This document shows positions 39,995 through 48,985 of a DNA stretch of 64,000 nt, in pieces. Source of the DNA: a virus. The notes under the pieces are model-generated. The model had not been told where the DNA came from, did not search any database, and saw nothing but the letters and a program-made list of their open reading frames with translations. Where the stretch lies: IMG/VR virus record IMGVR_UViG_3300005347_000205, positions 1 to 64,000 of that record. One strand, 5' to 3'. The number at the start of each line of letters is the position of its first letter. Position 1 is the stretch's first letter. A program made the position numbers and the translations under genes.

Positions 39995-40023
39995 TGAATA
40001 TCACTATTATAGTGAAATTACAA
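39995..40023 (-). promoter_or_regulatory. Promoter with operator S18 filling the spacer
   Basis: Minus strand: TTGTAA (40018-40023), 17 bases that are the palindrome TTTCACTATAATAGTGA, then TATTCA (39995-40000). Transcription would start about 30 bases before the ATG at 39958. Confidence 0.6.
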
Positions 40024-40029
40024 TCAGCC

Positions 40030-40698
40030 CTATTGGACGGCCTTCAAGGTGATCCGCAGCCTGGCAATTGTGCCGTCGGTCGTTCCCGGAGCTATCAGGC
40101 TCAATAGATCGCCGGCGGCAAAGGAGAGCGATCCACCAGTGGTGGTGAATGTCGCGACGCCACCAGTCGAAATGCTGATGCTACCGACGCTCGACCCATT
40201 CTTGCGGACATCGATCAGGAATGTCGACGCGGGATTGGTTCCTACAGAGGCTCGTGAGCCGGCTAAGTCGTCGGCAAAGACGGTGCTCTCGACGAACATC
40301 TGGTCGAGCAGGATCTGGGACGATGTCGGAGCGGGTACCGAGAAGCAGGAAAAACTCACGGAACGCGGAGGCGTTACCCAAGCGCTGCCATTCCATACGA
40401 CCAGCAGATCCTCATCCTGCAGCCACGCGCGCAGCCCCTCGAATGCGGTGATATAGACCCATCCCCCGTTATCACGCGCCGCCACCTCGTTCGGATGGCT
40501 TCCGGCGCCCGATGGCACGATATAAAGATCACCGTTCGTCGGGCTTCCGGGTAGCGCGGTGACCCGCGACTTGACCGTCAGCTGGGGTAGAAGCGAAAGC
40601 CTCAACAGGTTGGCGTTCATGGATGCTGTCCATCCGTCCTCACCGCCCGAATAATCTCCAGTCAGCCCCATAGGCCCGGCCAAATTGCGCGCTGTCAT
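40030..40698 (-). CDS. DUF2793-type tail/fibre protein
   Basis: 222 residues from the ATG at 40698, with GGAGG upstream. VTALPGSPTNGDLYIVPSGA and GGWVYITAFEGLRAWLQDED and VVWNGSAWV are the DUF2793 pattern of alphaproteobacterial phage and gene-transfer-agent-like tails. The C-terminal half is a beta domain with IDVRKNGSSVGSI. Likely a host-contact or tail-tip accessory protein. Confidence 0.75.
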   Translation of the reverse strand: MTARNLAGPMGLTGDYSGGEDGWTASMNANLLRLSLLPQLTVKSRVTALPGSPTNGDLYIVPSGAGSHPNEVAARDNGGWVYITAFEGLRAWLQDEDLLVVWNGSAWVTPPRSVSFSCFSVPAPTSSQILLDQMFVESTVFADDLAGSRASVGTNPASTFLIDVRKNGSSVGSISISTGGVATFTTTGGSLSFAAGDLLSLIAPGTTDGTIARLRITLKAVQ

Positions 40699-40709
40699 TG
40701 CCGCCTCCG

Positions 40710-43115
40710 TTAGTAGATGAAGAAAAAGCCCCACGGGAAAGGCGGGAACTGATAGCCGGGGGCCGGCTGATATTCCGCTCCCGGTGGCGACGGATCGGGA
40801 TCTCCTGGCGGCGGATCGTCGTTTGTGCCGCCCCAGTTGTCACCCCAGTTGTCGCCCCAACCATTCGGTCGAACCTTGACGCGGACCGTGTGCCCCTGAA
40901 GCGATTCGAGTCCGTCCCGCTTGGACGTGACACGGACATCGGCAACCGCCCTGTCCCCGAAGGATGCGATCGGGACGCTGAAGCTGGTACCCGTCAGTCC
41001 GTCATGGGTAGCAAGGGTGGTACCGTTGATATCGATCACGCGCACGGTCGTCGTCTGCCCAGGTTCCGGCGTCATCGAACCGTCGGTCCAGCCGAGTACC
41101 TGACTGTCCTCCATGGTTCGGTTCCTGATCGCCCAGGCGACTGGAACGAGCGTCGGATTGCTGGCCGAGATGTCGATCGTGCCGAAGGATGCGCCGGCGA
41201 CAGCAACATTTGCTGGCCTGTTCGGCAGATAAGGGCGACCTGTGAGAACGACGCCGGAAAGTGGCGCCTCGTCGATCGACAGCGTCCCCTTCGAGGTGGT
41301 CGGGAGCATCTTGTAGACGACACTTTCCCCCGCGGAGTGGATGTTGTTGGTGTCGATGAAATTGGTGTTGACGGATAGGAACCAGCAGGGCGTCCCGGTG
41401 GGCCAGTCGCGTGGAACGGTATCGAGCACTCCGCGCTTAAGATTGAAGCCGTTGTCGTCGATCGACTGGATCAGCGCGATCTCTTGCCCACCTTCCGGTT
41501 GATTGCCGATGAAGATGAACGCCGCGCTCCGTGGGCCCAGACCGCCAGTTACCACGCCGAAGCTGAGGACCGTGCTCAGCGCGGCAGCCGGGAGCGGTTC
41601 GATAAGCTGCGCGTAGCCGAGCAGCGGTTTGACACCGGCGAGGTCACCGACAACTTCGCCGTTGGGCTGGGTCACCTGGCCTATCAACTGGTAGTCGACC
41701 GTGTCATCGATGTTCGAGCTGGCCAGCATTGCAGCGAAGACTTCGGGATAGTCGAGCGTGTCGGCTTCTGCCTGCGCGAGCGCGGCGGACATGAAAAATC
41801 CCGGCGCGGTGATCAACCGCACGAAGTCGAGCGGGCTCGGAGGCGTGGCCGGGTTGACCCATGCCGATGTCTCAGGGTCTTCGAACGCGGACGCGGGCAG
41901 CGAGAAGAGATCCTCGGTCGCGGATATCTTGATTACCGCGTCGCCTGGCTTTCCATAGTCAATCTGGGCAATGCGGAGGATCAGACCATCGATCCCATAT
42001 TCTGGGTAAACCAGCTTGACGCAGCCGCCGGGTACAAAATTCCAGGCCGACCGGTTCACCTCTATCTCGAAGGCTGCAAGCGGCGACGAAGATAGTGCGA
42101 GGTCGCGTTGGGCGAGCCTGAGTGCCAGGTCGCGATTGCGTACCCCATAATAATTGCGCGAGTCCGAGATCGTCGCGCCCTGTATGACGATATTCGCCAG
42201 ATTCTGCGCTGTGACCGTTTCCTCTTGCTCATTTTCAGGATTGGTCCATGTGACGACGATTTCGTTGACAGTCTCCCCCCAGGCTTTTCGATCGAAGCTG
42301 CTTACAGTGCAGTTATCTGGATCAAGCACCGGCAGGGCGTCGGCATCATAGTCGTTACGTATCAGCTTGAGCGTCATCAGCCCGTCACGCGGATTGATGA
42401 ACAGCGTTGCCTGAATATGGTCGAGAACTTCGCTGACAAAGGTCTCGATCTCGCTTTGACGCGTCCACTGAAGCGACATGCCGAAACCTTCGGCTGCCAG
42501 CTGCTGCGCCGCCGATACGAATGCGCTGGTGTTGATCAGGCTCGGACTCATGCCCGCACCCCAGGCAGTGTTGACCAGGCATTCGTAGATGATTGCAGCG
42601 GGGTTGGCATCATCCCCAATCATGCGGAGCGAGGTACTCAGCACCTTCGGGCTTCGCTTCACCTTCATCCAAATGTCACGAAGATAGGGGTTGTTAGTAC
42701 CCCACATGAAACCCTGGAACGTCGCGGGAAAATACAGACCCCACAGGATCGGCTCGCCCGTGCCCTGGATGCCGCTCGCGCCTCCGGAGAACCATACGGA
42801 CGCGAGGCCGCGATAACCCGGTGCCGTATCCGGCGTGAGACCTACTTTGGACGCGAGATAAGCCGGAAGCTTCTGATTGCTGTCCCCAGGCAGATAATGA
42901 GCATAGCCTACGAGCCCGCCTTCCTTCTTCTGTCCGCCAAACAGATCTGGACGATTGATCGCAATGGCGCTCTCTGTCGACACCGAGCCTGACCAGGCTT
43001 CCTTTTCGCCGACATAGATGCCTTCTATCGAGTCCACCGGCCCATGGCAGATGCCGTAATGGATCGACATCCGGTAATCGGTGATCTCTATCTTGGCACT
43101 GCCGGACTTACCCAC
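40710..43115 (-). CDS. Tail tip / central fibre protein (J-like)
   Basis: 801 residues. The N-terminal half shows the tail-hub pattern of this phage group (SIEGIYVGEKEAWSG, NNPYLRDIWMKVKR, YECLVNTAWGAGM, QATLFINPRDGLMTLKL). The middle holds an NWFVPGG-like insert (SAWNFVPGGCVKLVYPEYG). The C-terminal third looks like fibronectin/Ig-type repeats, ending in an Asn/Gly/Trp/Pro-rich tip. It should close the tail end and contact the host surface. Confidence 0.8.
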   Translation of the reverse strand: MGKSGSAKIEITDYRMSIHYGICHGPVDSIEGIYVGEKEAWSGSVSTESAIAINRPDLFGGQKKEGGLVGYAHYLPGDSNQKLPAYLASKVGLTPDTAPGYRGLASVWFSGGASGIQGTGEPILWGLYFPATFQGFMWGTNNPYLRDIWMKVKRSPKVLSTSLRMIGDDANPAAIIYECLVNTAWGAGMSPSLINTSAFVSAAQQLAAEGFGMSLQWTRQSEIETFVSEVLDHIQATLFINPRDGLMTLKLIRNDYDADALPVLDPDNCTVSSFDRKAWGETVNEIVVTWTNPENEQEETVTAQNLANIVIQGATISDSRNYYGVRNRDLALRLAQRDLALSSSPLAAFEIEVNRSAWNFVPGGCVKLVYPEYGIDGLILRIAQIDYGKPGDAVIKISATEDLFSLPASAFEDPETSAWVNPATPPSPLDFVRLITAPGFFMSAALAQAEADTLDYPEVFAAMLASSNIDDTVDYQLIGQVTQPNGEVVGDLAGVKPLLGYAQLIEPLPAAALSTVLSFGVVTGGLGPRSAAFIFIGNQPEGGQEIALIQSIDDNGFNLKRGVLDTVPRDWPTGTPCWFLSVNTNFIDTNNIHSAGESVVYKMLPTTSKGTLSIDEAPLSGVVLTGRPYLPNRPANVAVAGASFGTIDISASNPTLVPVAWAIRNRTMEDSQVLGWTDGSMTPEPGQTTTVRVIDINGTTLATHDGLTGTSFSVPIASFGDRAVADVRVTSKRDGLESLQGHTVRVKVRPNGWGDNWGDNWGGTNDDPPPGDPDPSPPGAEYQPAPGYQFPPFPWGFFFIY

Positions 43116-43299
43116 CGCGACGCTCCTCGGCCAGCTTCACAACCCGCTCGGCCAGTGCATCTCCGGTGGCGACGAGTTGATCAGCCTCGATGCCGTTTTC
43201 TAGGAAGTCCCGGAAATCGAGCCCGTGGGTAGCGAACCAGCCTCTGACTCCGCGGACGCAATGTCCGGCGCGCCGCATGTCGTCGATGCGGATGATCAT
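43108..43299 (-). CDS. Small tail-tip assembly protein
   Basis: 63 residues, helical (RGVRGWFATHGLDFRDFLENG). Overlaps the tail tip gene and the next membrane protein by a few bases. Small proteins like this precede the tail tip gene in many related phages; function unknown. Confidence 0.65.
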   Translation of the reverse strand: MIIRIDDMRRAGHCVRGVRGWFATHGLDFRDFLENGIEADQLVATGDALAERVVKLAEERRGG

Positions 43300-43523
43300 G
43301 CCTTGATCTTGTAAGTCGACATCGACTTGTCACCGTACCATAGACAGTTCGGACTCTTGATCAGCATGCGACCGAACGGCACCGGTATTTCGCGCCCGGC
43401 CTCCGCTGTTGGCCCGTCCATCTCCTTTGCTGCCTCGGGCTTCGGAGCTTTCGGGCGCGGCATCAGCACATAGCTGACCACCAGGAGAGCAATCGCGATC
43501 AGGAAAGGTATCAGAAATGCCAT
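43296..43523 (-). CDS. Small membrane protein of the tail-tip block
   Basis: 75 residues. One N-terminal hydrophobic segment (FLIPFLIAIALLVVSYVL), then a Pro/Lys linker and a conserved-looking VPFGRMLIKSPNCLWYGD. The pattern is known upstream of DUF2163/tail tip genes. The start is six bases after a -10-like TATTCA, so it may be leaderless. Confidence 0.65.
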   Translation of the reverse strand: MAFLIPFLIAIALLVVSYVLMPRPKAPKPEAAKEMDGPTAEAGREIPVPFGRMLIKSPNCLWYGDKSMSTYKIKA

Positions 43524-43529
43524 CGGCGT

Positions 43530-43558
43530 TGAATATCACTTTTTTGTTGAAATCGGAA
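43530..43558 (-). promoter_or_regulatory. Operator S19 with TATTCA and TTCCGA flanks
   Basis: Minus strand: TTCCGA (43553-43558), 17 bases (TTTCAACAAAAAAGTGA), TATTCA (43530-43535), six bases, then ATG. Same layout as S20. Confidence 0.55.
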
Positions 43559-43588
43559 GTCGGTGTCGCTCGGATACGACGATAATAT

Positions 43589-44434
43589 TCAATAGAACCG
43601 GTTTACGAAACCGATGGGATTCTCCAACGGTATCCACGGATCGCCACCGAAATTGTTGATGTTGTTGAATACAACCGAGCAGTCTCCCCCATTTATCCCT
43701 TTGTGATTGCAACCTAACGACACCTTCACATAATCACCAGCTTGCAGCTCGTGTGGGAGCCCGTCGAGCAGAATGTTTTGGCTTAGATGATATGCGCGCA
43801 AGATCGTCCGCAGTTCACTCCGGCCAGAGCGCGTGAATTCGAACAGCCCGCCGATGAACTTGATCGCTGACTGGCCGGAGCCATTCTCCCAGCCCGGCTC
43901 CATGGTGAGCTGCGCACCCGATATAGCGATAACCTGCCGCGTCCAGGTGAACTGATTGCGATCAGCACGGCACTGCGGTCCGTAAAGTGCATGGGGGCAA
44001 CCATATTGATAACGCTGGCGGAGACCGGGGCGCCGCATCGATGTATTGATCGGCTCGCAAGCCAGCGATGCCTCGGACCCTTCGCGCGGCGCACTGACGA
44101 CACGACCACTATATATGGCAAGAAACTCAGAGTCCGGGTCGCCATAGTGACCCTGGAAAATCGTCACCCCGACCACCTCCGACGGTGGAAAAACACGGAA
44201 GAGTTCCGCCACTTCACAATCGTGAGGTACGTTGATCTTGATCTGCGACTTGTCGAGCGATCCCGATGTAGATACCGAATCTCGGTCGATAGCCAGCGGC
44301 ATGTACGAGATGCCATTGAAGGTGATGGGTTCCTCGGCGTCTGTGTAGGCGTAGACATCGGTGAACACCGTGAAACGGTACAACGTGTCCGGGGAGCCGA
44401 GCGAGCGGCTGTTCTCACGGCTGCCGAAGCTCAT
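43589..44434 (-). CDS. DUF2163/BR0599-type tail protein
   Basis: 281 residues. YRFTVFTDVYAYTDAEEPITF at the start, YGCPHALYGPQCRADR and SLGCNHKGINGGDC at the C-terminus give the family's conserved cysteine motifs. These proteins form part of the tail tip hub in siphophages and GTAs. It overlaps the next gene by 4 bases. Confidence 0.82.
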   Translation of the reverse strand: MSFGSRENSRSLGSPDTLYRFTVFTDVYAYTDAEEPITFNGISYMPLAIDRDSVSTSGSLDKSQIKINVPHDCEVAELFRVFPPSEVVGVTIFQGHYGDPDSEFLAIYSGRVVSAPREGSEASLACEPINTSMRRPGLRQRYQYGCPHALYGPQCRADRNQFTWTRQVIAISGAQLTMEPGWENGSGQSAIKFIGGLFEFTRSGRSELRTILRAYHLSQNILLDGLPHELQAGDYVKVSLGCNHKGINGGDCSVVFNNINNFGGDPWIPLENPIGFVNRFY

Positions 44435-47394
44435 CCAACAATCTCCGGATAAATGACGTTCACGATCTGGTCGAGCGGGTCATAAAGATTGACTACCTCG
44501 ATCCCGCCCGACTCAAGCACCCAGAGAGCAGCCCCGTCGTAGATCGACTGATCAAGATCCGGCTCATCGTCGGGCAACGTTTTCATCGACATCTGGATCT
44601 GGGTCACGCTGTCGGTGAGCCACTCGGTCGTCAGCAGATCGGATGCCATGCGCGTCACGGTCATCCAGGATATCCGCTTTACCTCGGACGGGGATATGTC
44701 GGACTGCCACGTCTGAGACAACTGGAGAACGGATTCCCCATCATCTCCCGTCATGCCCGTCACGGTGCGCAGAATCTGGGCACCTCCAAAAAGCGTGAGC
44801 GAAATCGAACGGTGGACGGGATCGTTCAGAAAATTGTCTGCAACATCGGTACCGCGGATTCGCAGGGTGTTGTTACCGGCAATGGCCGGGGCGGCCATCA
44901 AAAGATCCTCCTGGCCGCTCGGCAGATAAAATTCGCCCTGGCGGCCACGCATCCGCTCGAAGAAGCGGCGGACACCATCTGTCTCATCGCGCCCGATCCC
45001 GACGAATGTGGCTCGCCTCGTTTCCGATCCGAACGCTACAGGGCGATAGGTATTGACAACTCCATAGCCGTAGTCGACCTCCTCCACGGGCCAGTCGAAA
45101 TTGTTGTCTACCCCCCTTGCCCAATTGGGGTTAAACGGGAATACCTCCCGCCCATTGTGGACGAGCAACCCCGGATCACCCCCATCATATGGTTCAGAGC
45201 CGGGTTCAACCCTGAACCCGATCGTCACGGCAGCGACATTGTCGGTGAGGTTCTTGGCCGAGATGCTGTCATCCAGTCGCCCAGTGAGACCTGGTCGCAC
45301 TCGCGCACCCTTGGGCCAGGACTGCGTGCTGCCGCTGACGAGCGAAATCTGCGAACCATTGATCCCCTTGATCGTCGCCGCTTCCATTCGGTCGGCAGCG
45401 TCTATGACAATGGTGGCCCCGATCGTCATCCAAGCAGGAGGTGCGCTGTTCAACGTCAGGCTTTCCGCGCCCGGTGCTGTTGTTGAGGCTATGGTCACCG
45501 AACGGGTCGGATCGCCCAGGGTCATGTCGCGATTCTGCGCGGTCTTCAGCAGTCGCGTAAAGGAGCGAAATCGTTCACGATCGACCGTCACGGAGAATTC
45601 AAACCGCTTACGTCCGCTTCGCCGAAGCGCGCGGCGCTGCTCACGCCCGGATCTGGTGGTGATGATGTCGGTACGGAACTCCAGATCCACATCGACCGAC
45701 TTGCTCCAGTTTGGAGCGAAATCGAACAGGACTGCGCGCTTGCCAGTCACTGTGAGATATGATGGTAATAAACTGCTACCGAAGTTGAATTGAAAGCGGC
45801 CGTTGATATTATACGGTCCGTCCGAGCCAACATTCACGGTGAAGCCGAGTGTCCCGAGGGCACGGATATCCAGACCGTTGTTGAGCCCGGAGATCGTTAC
45901 TCCACTCTCGCCGAGCGATTGCGTCTCCGTCAGGACGACTGGGTTCGGCCACGCGTTCCATAGCGTCGCCGTTCGAGTGGCTGCGTTGGGAATCGCGCCG
46001 ATGTCCAGCATGTTGGGAAGGAGGTGGATTCTGTAATACCAGTCGCTCCTGAAGCTCCGCTGACGACCACCCGGAACGAGGATCTCTGGTGCCAGAGCAG
46101 GTGATGAGCCGGTAATAGTGCCACCCCGCATCACGACGGTAGGTAACACGGCACGTGGGATCGAAGGCCGCTGGCGGACAAAACCCGATGTCGACCAGCT
46201 TTGGTCATCGTCCCAGCTTTCGCTATCGTTCCATAATTCTGTCGTCTCCTGGTCACCCTGACAATTCAAAGTGAGTCCGATAAGCCCGACGGCCGCCAGG
46301 GGGGCCGGTCGCTGACCGAAGCGATCGCCTGTGATCGCTGCCAAATAATCCTGCTGCTCAGATCCATCGAAGCTGGCCGCGAGATTGGTTACTGCAAAGG
46401 CCCCAAGATCCTCGGCGCCCTCGCTACCGCTGAAGCTCGCGACAGCTGCCGGTATAGCAGCCGCACTCAGATCATCACTGTCCTCGACGGCCGCCATCAA
46501 GGCCGGGCGATAATGAACGGCGGTAGCAGATGCCACCAAGCCATCGCTACCCTCGGCTGCCGTGAAACCTGCCGCCGCGACTGGGCCTATGACTGTGGTG
46601 AGAGTTTCGCGCCCTTCATTGGCATGGAGGACGGGTTCGGCAACATCGACGGTCGTGACGACGATGACGATTTGTCCATGGGAGCCAAAGCCAGACCCTG
46701 CCGAACCGGTGTTTTCACCGAAGCCGCCACCTCCCGCGCCCCAGCCGCGGTTGGTAACCGACAGGTCACCGCCGCCATGGCCACCGGTGAAACCAAGTTT
46801 GGCCCCGCCGCCGCCCGAGCCCGGACCGCCCGTGCGCCCATCGGACGAGCGCACGAACATCGCCATAAGGGCGCCAGAACCGCCATCGCCGGAGTTACTG
46901 CCGATGCCGCCCGCTGGTCCACCTGGGAGCGATCCACCGTTCGTACCGCTACTACTGGTGGGGGAGGTTGAGGAGCCGCCAGGGCCCGTCAGCGTCGCGG
47001 CAGCACCGCCACCCGATCCTCCGCCGCCGGGCCCGACGCTTCCCGAATTACCGCCGCTATTGGCTCCGCTCAGGCCGGTAGCGGTACCACCTTGCCCTCC
47101 GACAAGCGCCTCCGGCCCCCACTGCCCAGAATTGGCTCGGAGAATATCACCCGTGTTAGTGGCGTTGCGCAGAAAAGTCTGCCCGCCTTCGCTGACGAAA
47201 CTCGCGACACCGCAATTATAGACAGTACCCGCCGAGGTCGTAACGCCAAGCGCCCATCCGAGACCGCCGCCTCCGCCGCCGCGTTTCCCGCCGAATCCGC
47301 CCGCACCCCAACCATAGGCGTCGAACGACACCGCGCCCGTGGGCATGGTGATCAAGGTCGTCCCAGGCGGATAGTAGAATGTGAGCTTGGCCAC
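44431..47394 (-). CDS. Tail hub/adhesin fusion with glycine-rich N-terminal domain
   Basis: 987 residues. The first 250 are a glycine-rich domain (many GGGGSGGG-type runs, GGHGGGDLSVTNRGWGAGG), like polyglycine-II adhesin tips. Residues 250-360 carry about five short repeats of an EGxDxL type (ANEGRETLT, AAEGSDGLVA, GSEGAEDLGA, GSEQQDYLA). The C-terminal 600 residues look like a DUF2460-type tail-hub protein (WPVEEVDYGYGVVNTYRPV, RRFFERMRGRQGEFYLPSG). The unusual fusion suggests host recognition built into the baseplate. Confidence 0.75.
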   Translation of the reverse strand: MAKLTFYYPPGTTLITMPTGAVSFDAYGWGAGGFGGKRGGGGGGLGWALGVTTSAGTVYNCGVASFVSEGGQTFLRNATNTGDILRANSGQWGPEALVGGQGGTATGLSGANSGGNSGSVGPGGGGSGGGAAATLTGPGGSSTSPTSSSGTNGGSLPGGPAGGIGSNSGDGGSGALMAMFVRSSDGRTGGPGSGGGGAKLGFTGGHGGGDLSVTNRGWGAGGGGFGENTGSAGSGFGSHGQIVIVVTTVDVAEPVLHANEGRETLTTVIGPVAAAGFTAAEGSDGLVASATAVHYRPALMAAVEDSDDLSAAAIPAAVASFSGSEGAEDLGAFAVTNLAASFDGSEQQDYLAAITGDRFGQRPAPLAAVGLIGLTLNCQGDQETTELWNDSESWDDDQSWSTSGFVRQRPSIPRAVLPTVVMRGGTITGSSPALAPEILVPGGRQRSFRSDWYYRIHLLPNMLDIGAIPNAATRTATLWNAWPNPVVLTETQSLGESGVTISGLNNGLDIRALGTLGFTVNVGSDGPYNINGRFQFNFGSSLLPSYLTVTGKRAVLFDFAPNWSKSVDVDLEFRTDIITTRSGREQRRALRRSGRKRFEFSVTVDRERFRSFTRLLKTAQNRDMTLGDPTRSVTIASTTAPGAESLTLNSAPPAWMTIGATIVIDAADRMEAATIKGINGSQISLVSGSTQSWPKGARVRPGLTGRLDDSISAKNLTDNVAAVTIGFRVEPGSEPYDGGDPGLLVHNGREVFPFNPNWARGVDNNFDWPVEEVDYGYGVVNTYRPVAFGSETRRATFVGIGRDETDGVRRFFERMRGRQGEFYLPSGQEDLLMAAPAIAGNNTLRIRGTDVADNFLNDPVHRSISLTLFGGAQILRTVTGMTGDDGESVLQLSQTWQSDISPSEVKRISWMTVTRMASDLLTTEWLTDSVTQIQMSMKTLPDDEPDLDQSIYDGAALWVLESGGIEVVNLYDPLDQIVNVIYPEIVG

Positions 47395-47409
47395 CGCGTG
47401 GCTCCAGTT

Positions 47410-47967
47410 TTAGTTGGCGGCGGTGAAATCGAAGGCGGAGACCGTCACCTGCTGGGTGGTGGCGATATTGGTGTTGGTCATAGTCATGCTCTCCGGGCCG
47501 GCGTAGGCCCACACGACCGTGCCATCGGTGATACCGGTGCCGGTACCGCTCGGGCCGCCCGACGATGCCGACGTGCCTGGTGTCGTGCAGCGAAACACGA
47601 GGCCGTTGATGTGACATTGCTGACCAGAGGCCCAAGCCGTGTTCGGCACCCATGGCTGCGATACTAGCCCCTGAAAGTGGCAAGTTGTCCCTGAACTGTC
47701 CATCAACTCCCACTGGGTCGCATAACCGCTGGCGTCGGCGGAAGGATCTTCCCAGGTGCCCGTTTTTACCTTGGTCCGCGAGCTCGCATTGCCCAGCCAG
47801 TCGGAAGGGAGGTTTATCGTGGCGAGAATCGTGCCGCTGCGCGCTGCAGCGCAGTTGGCCGGCATCGTACCGTTACGAAGACGCAGGATCGGCGATGTGC
47901 CGACCGTGGTTTCATACGCATTGAGCTTCGCATTGGCGACCGCATCAGAGGTCTGGAACGTACCCAT
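47410..47967 (-). CDS. Tail structural protein with carbohydrate-binding-like region
   Basis: 185 residues. NLPSDWLGNASSRT, then WEDPSADASGYATQWELMD and PWVPNTAWASGQQCHINGLVFRC, a beta-rich pattern of receptor-contact modules. No certain family. Between two larger tail genes. Confidence 0.6.
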   Translation of the reverse strand: MGTFQTSDAVANAKLNAYETTVGTSPILRLRNGTMPANCAAARSGTILATINLPSDWLGNASSRTKVKTGTWEDPSADASGYATQWELMDSSGTTCHFQGLVSQPWVPNTAWASGQQCHINGLVFRCTTPGTSASSGGPSGTGTGITDGTVVWAYAGPESMTMTNTNIATTQQVTVSAFDFTAAN

Positions 47968-47979
47968 CGAGTTCTCCTA

Positions 47980-48939
47980 TTAGCCGAGGTAGGCGTAGCC
48001 GATGACATGGCTGGTTTCCTCAGCCGCCCAGCCGCCCAGGCTTTTGCCAACAGTGGTTGCCTCCTTCTTCGAGAAGGCTGGAAACAGATACCAAGTGTCG
48101 CTTCCGATGGTGAGCTGCGCGCCAGGATCGATCCCACTCAGATTGACCATGCGGACTCCGGCCGGGTTTCCAAGCGGAGCAAAGTTCGCCGTCGCTCCGC
48201 CAGCGGTAGGGGCGTAAAGCTGGATCGGCACGAGCATGTTGATACCAGCGAACGTGCCGATGCCGCGGGCCACATAAGCGTCGTTAATCTCGTCCGAGAA
48301 TCCCCCAAAGGCTTCACTACCGGTCATGGTGTCGACCGGGTTGCCGGTTATCGGGCAAGCAAAGGTGCGCCATTTCACACCATTATTGGCGTGATCAACG
48401 AGGACGCCGCCGGCCTCGGATGGCGTGCGGAGGGCCTGGAAGCCGGAGAACAGATATTGGTGTGCAGGATCTCGGTAGTTGCGAGGATAATCGGCACCAT
48501 CAGCAGACGCAGCAAAGTCGCAACCTGATATCACCTGACCGCCGATATAGCCGCCAATCTTATCCATCCCGCCCAGGTATAGGTGACGGTAGCTGTTGAA
48601 GCCGTACTCGACGATGATAGCCAGATAGGGGGCCGGGCTGAGACCGGCGATAAAATGAACCTTGGTCGGTGCAGAGACCGTGGGCGTAGCCGTCGTTCCA
48701 TTGAGCTTCGGACTGCGCGTGCGTGCCGCCGACGTGATCGACGGCGCAGACTGGGCATCCCAGCGGAGTTCCTGGTCGAAACCGTCAGTCGTGGCACTGA
48801 GTAAGAAATGGATTCCGTCGATCGCGAGCGTCGGTGCGGCCGAACTTCCGCCCACAGTCAGCCCGGCGGTCGGCGCGAAGCTATACATGAGGGCAGGAAT
48901 TTGGGCGAGCGCGCTGATACCGTTCTGCTGATATGCCAT
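47980..48939 (-). CDS. Tail protein
   Basis: 319 residues, beta-rich and Gly/Thr/Asn-rich (GLTVGGSSAAPTLAIDGIHF, YGFNSYRHLYLGGMDKIGG, GTDTWYLFPAFSKKEATTVG-like end). No family name I can give, though such proteins lie with the hub genes in related phages. The start is six bases after TATTCA of operator S20. Confidence 0.6.
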   Translation of the reverse strand: MAYQQNGISALAQIPALMYSFAPTAGLTVGGSSAAPTLAIDGIHFLLSATTDGFDQELRWDAQSAPSITSAARTRSPKLNGTTATPTVSAPTKVHFIAGLSPAPYLAIIVEYGFNSYRHLYLGGMDKIGGYIGGQVISGCDFAASADGADYPRNYRDPAHQYLFSGFQALRTPSEAGGVLVDHANNGVKWRTFACPITGNPVDTMTGSEAFGGFSDEINDAYVARGIGTFAGINMLVPIQLYAPTAGGATANFAPLGNPAGVRMVNLSGIDPGAQLTIGSDTWYLFPAFSKKEATTVGKSLGGWAAEETSHVIGYAYLG

Positions 48940-48945
48940 CAGCCG

Positions 48946-48974
48946 TGAATATCACTATTTTGTTGCAAACGGAA
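48946..48974 (-). promoter_or_regulatory. Operator S20 with TATTCA and TTCCGT flanks
   Basis: Minus strand: TTCCGT (48969-48974), 17 bases (TTGCAACAAAATAGTGA), TATTCA (48946-48951), six bases, ATG at 48939. Confidence 0.5.
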
Positions 48975-48985
48975 GCGGCGAGCGG

